The notes beneath the pieces were generated by a model. It saw only the letters and a program-made list of their open reading frames with translations, was not told where the DNA came from and ran no database searches. Source: UBA7330 sp965243485 (GTDB taxonomy: Bacteria; Bacteroidota; Bacteroidia; Cytophagales; Cyclobacteriaceae). Taken from it: DNA of 64,000 nucleotides. Of the stretch, positions 48,261 to 56,983 are shown in pieces. The DNA lies in NCBI GenBank assembly GCA_965243485.1, contig CBDEVP010000001.1:558001-622000 (forward strand), in the 5' to 3' direction. The position numbers and the translations under genes were made by a program. Position 1 is the first letter of the stretch. Every line of letters begins with the position of its first letter.

Positions 48261-49247
48261 ATGTCCCTAAAGAAAAGCATCTCAGTTACCATCCCGAATT
48301 ATAACGGCCAGGAATTACTCAGTAAAAACCTGCCACTGCTATTTTCAGCCTTGAAAAAGCATGTCTTGGATTATGAAGTGATTATTTCTGATGATGCATC
48401 AAAAGATGATTCGGTGAAATTTTTAAAAGAGAATTACCCGGAAATCATTTTGGTTGAACACAAACACAATCGGGGCTTTTCCGAAAACATCAATGCTGCG
48501 ATTCATCGAGCTAAAAAAGACCTGGTTCTTCTCCTTAATACCGATGTAGAACTAACCGAGGATTACTTTGAACCGCTGTTTAAGTATTTTGAAAAGCCGG
48601 ACACCTTTGGGGTTATGGGCAAAGTAGTGGGCATAAAGGATGGTGAGGTCCAGGATGCGGCAAAATTTCCGACCATCAGTAGGATTTCTATTAGAGCTAA
48701 TATCAATTACATACCGGCAGAACCGACTGAAAGGTGGCTGCCTACACTCTTTCTTTCAGGCGGATGGGCACTGGTACACCGTGCAAAGCTCATGAAGCTC
48801 AATGGGTTTGACGAGATCTACAGTCCGTTTTATGGAGAAGACGTAGACCTTAGTTTACGTGCCTGGAAAATAGGTTATCAGTGTTATTTCGAACCTCACT
48901 CAATTTGTAAACATCCGAGTTCGACCACGATTGGAAAAATGAAAAGATCACGTGTAAAAGTAGCGGCCAAGAGAAATAAGATGTTGTTGCATTTCATACA
49001 TCTGAACCGAATAGATCTGTTTCTATATTTTGTGGCCCTGAGCTTAAAAGTTCCGTTCCGGCTATTGATCCTGGATTTCGGCTATGTCCGGGCGTATGCC
49101 CAACTACTGGAAAGATTAAAACTGGCCTTTAGATCGAGAATGGAAATAAAAAGGAGGCAATCGGAAACGGGGGTCAGGATCTCGATGGGTGACATTAAAG
49201 AAAAAATACTTCGGGATATTGAAGGACTTGAAATACAGAAGTTCTGA
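48261..49247 (+). CDS. Glycosyltransferase family 2 (rhamnosyl/galactosyl-type)
   Basis: A 328-residue GT-A enzyme: ISVTIPNYNGQELLSKNLPL, DYEVIISDDASKDDSVKFLK, HNRGFSENINAAIHRAKKDL, LVLLLNTDVELTEDYFEPL, and the acceptor-side GFDEIYSPFYGEDVDLSLRA. The C-terminal stretch LFLYFVALSLKVPFRLLIL may be a membrane-associated helix. It resembles cell-wall and O-antigen rhamnosyltransferases. It is alone on its strand between two minus-strand genes. Confidence 0.87.
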   Translation: MSLKKSISVTIPNYNGQELLSKNLPLLFSALKKHVLDYEVIISDDASKDDSVKFLKENYPEIILVEHKHNRGFSENINAAIHRAKKDLVLLLNTDVELTEDYFEPLFKYFEKPDTFGVMGKVVGIKDGEVQDAAKFPTISRISIRANINYIPAEPTERWLPTLFLSGGWALVHRAKLMKLNGFDEIYSPFYGEDVDLSLRAWKIGYQCYFEPHSICKHPSSTTIGKMKRSRVKVAAKRNKMLLHFIHLNRIDLFLYFVALSLKVPFRLLILDFGYVRAYAQLLERLKLAFRSRMEIKRRQSETGVRISMGDIKEKILRDIEGLEIQKF

Positions 49248-49254
49248 CTGGATG

Positions 49255-49521
49255 CTATGTCTTGAAAACTTTATTTTCCAGTCGGTTGATCCGGTCCTCC
49301 ATCTTTTCCTGCCTGGTCAGCAAATGATCATTCATCTTATGGAATTCATCCAAAAGTTCACGAAATTCCTCCCTAAGGCCTCGAAATTCCCCCTTAAGTC
49401 CTATGACTTCATCGATCAGCTTTAACTGGCCATCTGCTAATTTTTCAAGAATGACCTCCTGACGATCTTGCTTCTTCAAAGTTTCGGAAAGCAGTTCTAC
49501 AATTCTATCCTCATTCTTCAT
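49255..49521 (-). CDS. Small coiled-coil protein of unknown function
   Basis: An 88-residue, strongly charged protein predicted to be one long helix: IVELLSETLKKQDRQEVILE, KLADGQLKLIDEVIGLKGEF, RGLREEFRELLDEFHKMNDH, EKMEDRINRLENKV. Heptad-like spacing of Leu/Ile suggests a coiled-coil oligomer. I recognise no family. A TATCTTTG box (minus strand, 49526-49533) lies 5 nt before the ATG. It is convergent with the preceding GT2 gene. Confidence 0.6.
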   Translation of the reverse strand: MKNEDRIVELLSETLKKQDRQEVILEKLADGQLKLIDEVIGLKGEFRGLREEFRELLDEFHKMNDHLLTRQEKMEDRINRLENKVFKT

Positions 49522-49553
49522 TTACCAAAGATAATAAGCCTTTCAAATAATGG

Positions 49554-50417
49554 TTACATCTTACTCCGGATTCTCCGTGAATGATTTTCCCAGAATTGAA
49601 TGTCTTTCTCTATATATTCCTTCTTGCTGTACTTCCTAGTTTTAACGTTTGCTATCCCAGATTGTACTTCCGCCAGTGCCTCGTCGTATCGCTGGAGGTT
49701 TTCAAGGATCTGTATGATCAGCAATCTGGCCCATGAGTTGGGATCCAGGTCCACCGCTTTCCTCGCCAGTATCAATGCATCATACATGTTCGTGTTTTGT
49801 ACGATCATGTATTCGGCGGCAAGTGCATATTGATTCGGATTATCACTTTCTCCCTCAAGCAAGTCGGTCTGAACCGCTGCCATGATCTCCTCGTCAATTG
49901 TCGTGTTGATCGGAAAGGAAATTTGTGTATTCGCCCAGGAGAGATAGACCATCGCGTCATTGGGTACGACATCAATATCGAAGGTGAGGCTCTCGTAAAA
50001 TCGTTCTGTCCTTTGTGGCTTTACGAAAAACCTCACAACATCTTTGGCCGGGTCGTATCCATACACTCCATACAGCAAAGTATCCGTATTCAGGATGACA
50101 ATCCACCGGTCCTCGTCCGGAATGGTGAACAGTGAATAGCGACCAGCCGCAACCCTTTCATTCCCGATCTTTACCGGCTGATCCACACTTAATTTGGTAC
50201 AGTAGCCAGCCCCGGTCCGCCACAATTTACCGTAAGGTACCAGGCCACCAAAGACCTCTCTGCCTCTTGCTGCCGGCCGCTCATAGCTGATGGTCAGGTA
50301 AGTATTGCCCACCCATTGTTCTATGCGTCCCTGCGGGCTCAATACCGGAAAAGTGATTTGGGAAAAGGCTGAACTGGTGAGGCCAAGTAAACATAAGGCC
50401 AGGGTGAGACTTCTCAT
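49554..50417 (-). CDS. DUF2911 domain protein, secreted
   Basis: A 287-residue protein with a signal peptide (RSLTLALCLLGLTSSAFSQ). The DUF2911 domain follows: SPQGRIEQWVGNTYLTISYE, RPAARGREVFGGLVPYGKLW, RTGAGYCTKLSVDQPVKIGN, AAGRYSLFTIPDEDRWIVIL. The C-terminal 100 residues are TPR-like helices (DALILARKAVDLDPNSWARL, RYDEALAEVQSGI). The family is common in Bacteroidota and has no known biochemical role. A TATCTTTG box (minus strand, 50457-50464) lies 40 nt before the ATG. Confidence 0.87.
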   Translation of the reverse strand: MRSLTLALCLLGLTSSAFSQITFPVLSPQGRIEQWVGNTYLTISYERPAARGREVFGGLVPYGKLWRTGAGYCTKLSVDQPVKIGNERVAAGRYSLFTIPDEDRWIVILNTDTLLYGVYGYDPAKDVVRFFVKPQRTERFYESLTFDIDVVPNDAMVYLSWANTQISFPINTTIDEEIMAAVQTDLLEGESDNPNQYALAAEYMIVQNTNMYDALILARKAVDLDPNSWARLLIIQILENLQRYDEALAEVQSGIANVKTRKYSKKEYIEKDIQFWENHSRRIRSKM

Positions 50418-50523
50418 CTTTTTGATTATTTAGGCAATGGAAATGACAGATCTAACCAAAGATACTAAGATGACTTCAAGAAACTATATTGCCTAATTTA
50501 ATTTGAGATCAGGCCCAAAAACA

Positions 50524-50550
50524 AAAAAGGTGAGCATTGCCCACCTTTTT
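50524..50550 (-). terminator. Terminator after ahcY
   Basis: AAAAAGGTGAGC and GCCCACCTTTTT form a 12-bp stem (one G-U) with a three-base loop, with A- and T-runs at both ends. It lies 24 bp after the ahcY stop and may work in both directions. Confidence 0.8.
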
Positions 50551-50573
50551 CAATCGAGATATTCTAAAAACTA

Positions 50574-51881
50574 TTAGTATCTGTAATGCTCCGGCTTGAA
50601 CGGTCCCTTCACTTCAACCCCAATATAATCGGCCTGGTCCTGGGTAAGTGCCTCCAGCTCCACACCAATCTTCTCCAGGTGTAGCGCTGCCACCTTTTCA
50701 TCAAGGTGCTTGGGCAGCATATAAACGCCTGGCCCGTAATTTTCTGTATTCTTCCAAAGCTCGATCTGAGCAAGCGTTTGATTGGTGAATGAATTTGACA
50801 TCACAAACGATGGGTGGCCTGTGGCACAGCCTAGATTTACCAGCCTGCCTTCAGCCAGGAGAATGATCTCATTCCCGTCAATATTATAAAGATCTACCTG
50901 CGGCTTGATCTCTACTTTCGTGGAACCGTAATTCTTGTTCAGCCATGCCACATCGATCTCATTGTCAAAGTGCCCGATGTTGCAAACGATCGTTTTGTCG
51001 TGCATCAGCTTGAAGTGCTCTCCGGTAATGATGTCTTTGTTACCCGTAGCTGTGACCACGATATCTGCCCGGGGTACTGCATTGGTCATTTTCTTCACCT
51101 CGAAACCGTCCATCGCAGCCTGCAATGCGCAGATAGGATCAATTTCCGTGACAATCACTCTCACGCCGGCACCCCGTAAGGAGGCTGCCGAACCTTTTCC
51201 GACATCACCGTATCCTGCAACCACGGCCACTTTTCCTGCCAGCATCACATCGGTGGCTCTTCGGATGGCATCTACCAGCGATTCTTTACAACCATATTTG
51301 TTATCAAACTTTGATTTGGTAACGGAGTCGTTAACATTAATAGCAGGAAGAGCCAGGGTTCCCTTCTTCATTCTTTCATACAACCGGTGAACTCCTGTAG
51401 TTGTCTCCTCGGAGATCCCTTTAATGTCTTTTACAAGCTCAGGATATTTATCCAAAACCATGTTTGTCAGGTCTCCTCCATCATCAAGGATCATATTGAG
51501 CGGTTTTCCACCTTCAAAAGCAAATAGCGTTTGCTCGATACACCAGTCAAATTCTTCAGCGTTCATTCCTTTCCAGGCATACACAGGAATTCCTTTTTCA
51601 GCAATAGCAGCAGCGGCGTGATCCTGTGTGGAAAAAATATTACATGAAGACCAGGATACTTCGGCTCCTAACTCAATCAGTGTTTCAATCAGTACAGCAG
51701 TCTGCACTGTCATATGAAGACATCCGGCTATTCTGGCACCTTTCAATACTTTTGAAGGACCGAACTCTTCCCTCAGCGACATTAATCCCGGCATTTCAGC
51801 CTCCGCCAACCGGATTTCATTTCTTCCCCAGGCGGCCTGGTTGATATCTTTTACTTTGTACTTTAACTTTTCTTCAATCAT
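50574..51881 (-). CDS. ahcY: S-adenosylhomocysteine hydrolase
   Basis: A 435-residue NAD-dependent enzyme that splits S-adenosylhomocysteine into adenosine and homocysteine, removing the product inhibitor of methyltransferases. Motifs: MPGLMSLREEFGPSKVLKGA, CNIFSTQDHAAAAIAEKG, the NAD loop VAVVAGYGDVGKGSAASLRG, and the C-terminal LGCATGHPSFVMSNSFTNQ with LAQIELW. I start at ATG 51881 (MIEEKLKYKVKDINQAAWGR), which gives the normal N-terminus. A -7 box and a 12-bp palindrome lie upstream. Confidence 0.97.
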   Translation of the reverse strand: MIEEKLKYKVKDINQAAWGRNEIRLAEAEMPGLMSLREEFGPSKVLKGARIAGCLHMTVQTAVLIETLIELGAEVSWSSCNIFSTQDHAAAAIAEKGIPVYAWKGMNAEEFDWCIEQTLFAFEGGKPLNMILDDGGDLTNMVLDKYPELVKDIKGISEETTTGVHRLYERMKKGTLALPAINVNDSVTKSKFDNKYGCKESLVDAIRRATDVMLAGKVAVVAGYGDVGKGSAASLRGAGVRVIVTEIDPICALQAAMDGFEVKKMTNAVPRADIVVTATGNKDIITGEHFKLMHDKTIVCNIGHFDNEIDVAWLNKNYGSTKVEIKPQVDLYNIDGNEIILLAEGRLVNLGCATGHPSFVMSNSFTNQTLAQIELWKNTENYGPGVYMLPKHLDEKVAALHLEKIGVELEALTQDQADYIGVEVKGPFKPEHYRY

Positions 51882-51916
51882 GATCTGTTTTTGATAGGCT
51901 ATAAATTTATTGACGA

Positions 51917-51940
51917 CCGTAATTACGGAACGCAAAGGTA
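51917..51940 (-). promoter_or_regulatory. Putative ahcY promoter -7 box with adjacent palindrome
   Basis: On the minus strand TACCTTTG (51933-51940) fits TAnnTTTG, followed by the perfect 12-bp palindrome CCGTAATTACGG (51917-51928), which would overlap the transcription start. No clear -33 TTG is seen. The palindrome could be a repressor site. Confidence 0.4.
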
Positions 51941-51969
51941 CGCAAATGAGCTTTTTATCATAATAAAAT

Positions 51970-52728
51970 TCAACGGATAAACTCAACTTCCTTAATCCGG
52001 AAGTGTTTTAGCCTCCCTTCAATATTCAAAACCAGGTTGCCGTTTTTATCTATCCCAATGAGAATCGCCTCAAATTCTCCGTCTGAACTTTTGTAAATGT
52101 GAGGCTCTCCTCTCCAGTAAAGTTTCTCATGATACTTTTTAAGGATCAGGTCTCTTTTACCATCCTCCAGAAGCTGATAGAAGTCTCTGAAAATGTTGGT
52201 GAAATTTTCAAGCAGGGTCAAAAGGTCAAAGGAGCTACCGGCCTCCAAATTTAGAGATGTGGCTGTCGGCAAAGCAAAATAGGATTGATTCACATTGAGC
52301 CCTACACCAACGATGGCATATTCAAATTGCTTTCTGAGTGAGGTCTCGATAAGAATACCCGCAATTTTTCGATCCCTGACATACACATCATTTGGCCATT
52401 TAAGCTCAGCGGTTAGGTTGTTGGCAGTTTTTTCCACCAGCTGAGTAATGGAAATCCCGGTAATGAGATTGAGCAGATACGCTTCATTCACCTCTAAAAA
52501 CTTCGGATTAATGTACATGGAAAAAAGAAGGTTTTTCCCTGGTTCACTTATCCAGTTATTGCCTCGTTGTCCCTTACCTCTTGACTGAAAGTTAGTCATG
52601 ATAATGTCCCCATGCTGTAACTGCTGGTTAGCTGCCAGCTGTGCCATGAAATCATTGGTAGAATGACATTCTGGCAGTGAAATCAGACTTTTCCCAAGAA
52701 AAGGGGTTTTGGCAAAGTTTTTATGCAA
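51970..52728 (-). CDS. birA: Biotin--[acetyl-CoA-carboxylase] ligase
   Basis: A 252-residue enzyme that attaches biotin to carrier proteins such as 38152-38652. Motifs: ISLPECHSTNDFMAQLAANQ, NFQSRGKGQRGNNWISEPGK (the biotinyl-AMP loop GRGRRG-type), LLFSMYINP, ELKWPNDVYVRDRKIAGILI and AIVGVGLNVNQS. It lacks the N-terminal helix-turn-helix of E. coli BirA, so it is a ligase only. It is divergent from rsfS. Confidence 0.93.
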   Translation of the reverse strand: MHKNFAKTPFLGKSLISLPECHSTNDFMAQLAANQQLQHGDIIMTNFQSRGKGQRGNNWISEPGKNLLFSMYINPKFLEVNEAYLLNLITGISITQLVEKTANNLTAELKWPNDVYVRDRKIAGILIETSLRKQFEYAIVGVGLNVNQSYFALPTATSLNLEAGSSFDLLTLLENFTNIFRDFYQLLEDGKRDLILKKYHEKLYWRGEPHIYKSSDGEFEAILIGIDKNGNLVLNIEGRLKHFRIKEVEFIR

Positions 52729-52738
52729 TTTAAATTCG

Positions 52739-52746
52739 TACTTTTG
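52739..52746 (+). promoter_or_regulatory. Putative -7 box before rsfS
   Basis: TACTTTTG fits the TAnnTTTG element and lies 27 nt before the rsfS ATG in the 45-bp divergent gap with birA. No TTG is found at the usual spacing. Confidence 0.35.
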
Positions 52747-52773
52747 AGGTTAAAAATAGAAAACCCATGGTGA

Positions 52774-53148
52774 ATGCAGAAAAATAAAATTGGCGGTACC
52801 GATTCTGAAACTTTGAGCGAATTTGTCGTACAGGGAATGTTAGAGAAAAAAGCTTCAGACGTTGTGGTGTTGGATTTACGAGAGATTAAGCATGCAATAG
52901 CCGATTATTTTGTCATCTGCTCCGGATCTTCAGATACTCAGATAGAAGCCATCTCAGATTCAATTGAAGAACAGGTTTTTAAATTGTCCAAAGAATGGCC
53001 CTGGAAAGTAGAGGGAAAACAAAATAAAGAATGGGTCTTAATCGACTATGTAAATGTAGTCGCTCATGTATTCAAAAAAGACAAACGTGAGTTTTACGGA
53101 CTCGAGGAGCTTTGGGGAGACGCAGTGGTTTCCTCCGTTTCCGTTTAG
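52774..53148 (+). CDS. rsfS: Ribosomal silencing factor RsfS
   Basis: A 124-residue protein that binds L14 (15817-16185) and blocks subunit joining in starvation. Motifs: VVQGMLEKKASDVVVLDLRE, DYFVICSGSSDTQIEAISDS, VEGKQNKEWVLIDYVNVVAH and VFKKDKREFYGLEELWGDA. ftsH follows 59 bp later on the same strand. Confidence 0.95.
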   Translation: MQKNKIGGTDSETLSEFVVQGMLEKKASDVVVLDLREIKHAIADYFVICSGSSDTQIEAISDSIEEQVFKLSKEWPWKVEGKQNKEWVLIDYVNVVAHVFKKDKREFYGLEELWGDAVVSSVSV

Positions 53149-53207
53149 AACTAAAAAGTCCTACAAACGTTTTAGAGTAGTTAAACAAATTATAGAAAAT
53201 ACAATAA

Positions 53208-55334
53208 ATGGCTGATAGACCGAGACAGAAAAAACCATTGGGAAAACCCAACAAGCCTAACTATCAAATGCTGATCATTGTCACCCTCATTGCAGTGGTG
53301 ATAGGATTTACTTATTTCAGTAATTCCAATAGCGCCAAAACGATTAGCGATAAGCGGTTTGAGGAAATGGTTCTTGCCAATGATGTGGAAAGAGTGGTAC
53401 TTGTGAAGGGTCAGGATTTTGTTGAGGTCACACTCAAGGAAGAGGCGCTGAATGACACTAAATATCAAATTGACGTAGACCAGAATTCATTTACCGGGAT
53501 CAACAATGGTCCGCACTACAAATTCAATATCGTCAATGAAACAATCTTCAATGATGATTTTAATGAGTTGATGCAGCAGCTCCCGGAAGACCAGAGGATC
53601 GGCTATGAGGTGGATACTCGAAGTGACTTCACTTCCATTTTTTTCCAGTGGGGATTCCTCTTTCTGATCATTTTCGGATTCTGGTTCCTCATGAGAAGAA
53701 TGGCTGGCGGTGGAGGTCCCGGTGGCCAGATCTTTAATATTGGGAAGTCAAGGGCAGCCTTATTCGATGCTGAAAATAAAGTAAAGATCACCTTTTCCGA
53801 TGCTGCAGGATTGGAAGAAGCCAAAGAAGAAATCAAAGAAATTGTAGAATTCCTTAAAAATCCCGCCAAGTTCACCAAGCTCGGTGGCAAGATCCCTAAA
53901 GGTGCTCTACTTGTCGGCCCTCCGGGTACAGGTAAGACCCTGTTGGCAAAAGCTGTTGCCGGCGAAGCCGGGGTGCCATTCTTTACCCTGTCGGGATCTG
54001 ATTTTGTAGAAATGTTTGTGGGCGTTGGTGCTGCCCGGGTCAGAGACCTTTTCAAGCAGGCCAAAGAAAAAGCACCCTGCATCGTTTTCATCGATGAGAT
54101 AGATGCGATAGGAAGAACCAGAGGAAAGGGACAGATGCCAGGATCAAATGACGAAAGGGAAAACACCCTGAACTCCTTGCTGGTAGAGATGGACGGTTTC
54201 TCCACCGATTCAGGAGTCATCATCCTCGCGGCAACCAACAGACCGGATGTATTGGATTCAGCGCTGTTAAGGCCAGGAAGGTTTGACAGGCAAATCAGCA
54301 TTGACAAGCCTGACATCGTCGGCAGAGAGGCCATCTTCAAGGTACACCTGAAACCAATCAAAATACGTGAGGATGTAAATCCCAAACATCTTGCTGCACA
54401 GACTCCGGGCTTCGCAGGAGCTGAAATTGCCAATGTTTGTAATGAAGCGGCCCTGATCGCTGCAAGAAGAAATAAGAAAGAGGTGGAAATGATCGATTTT
54501 CAGGATGCGATCGACCGGGTGATCGGTGGTCTTGAAAAGAAAAATAAGATCATTTCTCCAGAAGAGAAAAAGATCGTGGCCTATCACGAAGCAGGTCATG
54601 CGGTGGCCGGATGGTTCTTAGAGCATGCAGATCCTTTGGTCAAAGTGAGCATTGTGCCACGCGGTGTAGCTGCGCTTGGATACGCTCAGTATTTACCCAA
54701 AGAACAATTCCTGTATCAGACCGAGCAGTTGTTCGATGAAATGTGCATGGCGCTCGGAGGTCGAGCAGCTGAGGAGCTGATCTTTGGCAAGATCTCAACC
54801 GGAGCATTAAGCGATCTGGAGCGGATAACCAAAATGGCTTACAGCATAGTGACTGTCTACGGGATGAATGACAAGATCGGTAATGTATCCTTCTACGATA
54901 GCAAGCAATCCGATTATAATTTCACGAAGCCATATTCAGATGCCACAGCTGAACTGATCGACAAAGAGGTGAAGCTTCTGATCGACAAAGCCTATGCACA
55001 TACCAAAAAGCTTTTGAAAGATAAAATGAAGGAGCTGGAAGTCATTGCGCAGAAGTTACTCGAAAAAGAGATCATCTTTCAGAATGATCTTGAGAAGCTC
55101 ATCGGCAAGCGACCGTTTGCCACTCCCACACACTATCAGGAGTATACTAACGGCATTGAAGAAAAGAAGCCTGCAGCGAAAAAGAAGACAAAGACATCTT
55201 CCTCAAAAGGCAGGTCAGAAAGCAAAACCGGAAAATCAACCGGATCCGGCAGGTCCAAAACCAAAAACGGGTCACAGGCCAAAACCGGGTCTAAGACGAG
55301 GTCGAAAGCAGCTTCTGCGGAAGAAACCAATTAA
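53208..55334 (+). CDS. ftsH: ATP-dependent zinc metalloprotease FtsH
   Basis: A 708-residue membrane-anchored AAA+ protease that degrades misfolded membrane proteins and regulators. Two membrane spans (about residues 20-42 and 144-160) flank the periplasmic domain. Walker A VGPPGTGKTLLAKA, Walker B IVFIDEIDAIG, the pore loop FVEMFVGVGAARV, SRH NRPDVLDSALLRPGRFDRQ, and the zinc site AYHEAGHAVAGW. The last 60 residues are a Lys/Ser-rich tail. It is followed 39 bp later by the LpxH-like gene. Confidence 0.98.
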   Translation: MADRPRQKKPLGKPNKPNYQMLIIVTLIAVVIGFTYFSNSNSAKTISDKRFEEMVLANDVERVVLVKGQDFVEVTLKEEALNDTKYQIDVDQNSFTGINNGPHYKFNIVNETIFNDDFNELMQQLPEDQRIGYEVDTRSDFTSIFFQWGFLFLIIFGFWFLMRRMAGGGGPGGQIFNIGKSRAALFDAENKVKITFSDAAGLEEAKEEIKEIVEFLKNPAKFTKLGGKIPKGALLVGPPGTGKTLLAKAVAGEAGVPFFTLSGSDFVEMFVGVGAARVRDLFKQAKEKAPCIVFIDEIDAIGRTRGKGQMPGSNDERENTLNSLLVEMDGFSTDSGVIILAATNRPDVLDSALLRPGRFDRQISIDKPDIVGREAIFKVHLKPIKIREDVNPKHLAAQTPGFAGAEIANVCNEAALIAARRNKKEVEMIDFQDAIDRVIGGLEKKNKIISPEEKKIVAYHEAGHAVAGWFLEHADPLVKVSIVPRGVAALGYAQYLPKEQFLYQTEQLFDEMCMALGGRAAEELIFGKISTGALSDLERITKMAYSIVTVYGMNDKIGNVSFYDSKQSDYNFTKPYSDATAELIDKEVKLLIDKAYAHTKKLLKDKMKELEVIAQKLLEKEIIFQNDLEKLIGKRPFATPTHYQEYTNGIEEKKPAAKKKTKTSSSKGRSESKTGKSTGSGRSKTKNGSQAKTGSKTRSKAASAEETN

Positions 55335-55373
55335 TCGTTAAATTGAGGAGCTGGTAAAACAGCTCCTTTTTTT

Positions 55374-56144
55374 ATGGATAAGAGATTTCAGGTTCTCCCC
55401 GCAAATAAAAAAGTCTTCTTTGCAAGTGATTTTCATCTGGGGGCACCCTCAAAGGAAAGGAGCCTGGAAAGAGAAAAAAAGATCATCCATTGGCTAAGCA
55501 GCATAGAAAAAGATGCTGCAGCGATATTTCTACTGGGTGATATTTTCGACTTCTGGTTTGAATATAAACGTGCCATCCCCAAAGGATTTATCAGATTACA
55601 GGGAAAGTTTGCCGATCTCGTTGACAAAGAAATACCCCTGTATTTCTTCACCGGAAATCATGATCTCTGGATGTTTGACTACTTCACCAAAGAGCTGGGC
55701 ATACCTGTGTACCGAAATCCGAAGCAGTTTAATATCAATGGTAAAACATTCCTCATCGGGCATGGAGATGGCCTCGGCCCGGGAGATCATTTTTACAAAT
55801 TCCTAAAGAAAATATTTGAAAACCGGATTGCTCAATGGGCTTTCCGGTGGATCCATCCTGATATTGGGATGAAATTTGCGCATGCCTGGTCAAAGGATAG
55901 CAGAATTTCAAACGAAGAGAAAGGAGATGATTTCAAAGGGGAAGATGAGTGGTTGCTGGAATATTGCAAAACAGTTGAAAAGCAGACGCATCATGATTAT
56001 TACATTTTTGGGCACCGTCACCTGCCCCTTGATCTGGAAGTATCCAAAGAGTCCAGATACATCAACCTGGGTGAATGGGTGAATGATTCACAGTACGCCG
56101 TTTTCGATGGGGAATACACCAAACTTCAAACATATAAAGGTTAG
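55374..56144 (+). CDS. UDP-2,3-diacylglucosamine diphosphatase (LpxH-like)
   Basis: A 256-residue calcineurin-like metallophosphoesterase. Metal-binding motifs are all present: FFASDFHLGAPSKERSLERE, FLLGDIFDFWFEYKRAIPKG, FFTGNHDLWMFDYFTKELG, LIGHGDGLGPGDHFYKFLKK and IFGHRHLPLDLEVSKESR. In Bacteroidota such proteins act in lipid A synthesis, cleaving UDP-diacylglucosamine to lipid X. The downstream gene overlaps its 3' end. Confidence 0.88.
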   Translation: MDKRFQVLPANKKVFFASDFHLGAPSKERSLEREKKIIHWLSSIEKDAAAIFLLGDIFDFWFEYKRAIPKGFIRLQGKFADLVDKEIPLYFFTGNHDLWMFDYFTKELGIPVYRNPKQFNINGKTFLIGHGDGLGPGDHFYKFLKKIFENRIAQWAFRWIHPDIGMKFAHAWSKDSRISNEEKGDDFKGEDEWLLEYCKTVEKQTHHDYYIFGHRHLPLDLEVSKESRYINLGEWVNDSQYAVFDGEYTKLQTYKG

Positions 56145-56925
56145 CCTGTTTGCTCTTCAAGTATTACTGGGCGGGATCAATGGATTCTCACAGTCCTGGT
56201 TGAAAGTAGACAGCCTTGTGGTCAATCAGGAGATAGCGGCTTTTGCCATTGATCAAAATGAGATGCTATATCTGGGAATGAAAAATGGGAACATACTTCA
56301 TCTGGATGCCAATGGTACTCAGCCACAGTTGTTCTCAGCTATCAATTATTCCTCAGTAACTACCATAGAAGCGTGGAACAGATTAAAAGTATTCCTCTTT
56401 TATCGTGACAACCAGGTAATCGTTTTTCTGGATCGTTTTTCAACCTTCACGAACGAATATCAGCTCAGCAGTCTCAATATAGGCTTTTGCCAGTTAGCCA
56501 CTCCCGGGGTTGACAACAGTTTTTGGGTCCTTGAATCAAACAACAACGAATTAAGAAAATATACCACGAACGGCACTCTCCTCTTTTCAACCCCTCTTGG
56601 GGGTCTGGACCTGGAGGGCGCGTCACATATGAGGGCGTTTAAGAACCTTCTTATCATTCTTGACTCGAAGAATGGATTTTTCTTTTTTGATCAGTTTGGG
56701 AATGAAGTATCCAGAATCCCACTGTCCGGAGCAACCTACTTTCAAGTCCATAAAAACAACATTATCACTTATGATGGGAATTCTGTGGTGCAATTTGATC
56801 CTTTCCGACCGGGCTCAATATCCAAAACTGAAGGTCCTGATGGAAGATTCAGGGGTGTGGTGAAAAATGAAACAGATTATTTCTTCGTAGGAAACGACCG
56901 TATTTTCAGAATGACTGTGAAATAG
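56107..56925 (+). CDS. Secreted protein of unknown function, beta-propeller-like
   Basis: A 272-residue protein with a signal-peptide-like start (HIKVSLFALQVLLGGINGFS followed by QSWLKVDSLV). Repeated segments such as EIAAFAIDQNEMLYLGMKNG, NILHLDANGTQPQLFSAI and NELRKYTTNGTLLFSTPLGG resemble blades of a beta-propeller. I recognise no named family. ATG 56107 overlaps lpxH by 38 bp; ATG 56083 would overlap by 62 bp. Both are long for a gene overlap, so the true start is uncertain. Ends before a hairpin at 56956. Confidence 0.65.
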   Translation: MGNTPNFKHIKVSLFALQVLLGGINGFSQSWLKVDSLVVNQEIAAFAIDQNEMLYLGMKNGNILHLDANGTQPQLFSAINYSSVTTIEAWNRLKVFLFYRDNQVIVFLDRFSTFTNEYQLSSLNIGFCQLATPGVDNSFWVLESNNNELRKYTTNGTLLFSTPLGGLDLEGASHMRAFKNLLIILDSKNGFFFFDQFGNEVSRIPLSGATYFQVHKNNIITYDGNSVVQFDPFRPGSISKTEGPDGRFRGVVKNETDYFFVGNDRIFRMTVK

Positions 56926-56955
56926 TCTTCGCTATACCCCGATAAAGCATAAAAA

Positions 56956-56983
56956 AGGTTCAGACATGGACTTGTCTGAACCT
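56956..56983. terminator. Perfect 11-bp hairpin after the propeller-like gene
   Basis: AGGTTCAGACA and TGTCTGAACCT pair perfectly around a six-base loop. An A-run precedes it, so a T-run follows only on the minus strand, where no gene points toward it. On the plus strand it may still end or protect the upstream mRNA. The inner arm TCAGACA/TGTCTGA recurs in the tRNA spacer at 37642-37656. Confidence 0.5.

Noticed and set aside
50935..51390. 151-codon open frame on plus
   Set aside because: Antisense within ahcY.
53603..54433. 276-codon open frame on minus
   Set aside because: Antisense within ftsH, whose frame is certain from AAA+ and protease motifs.
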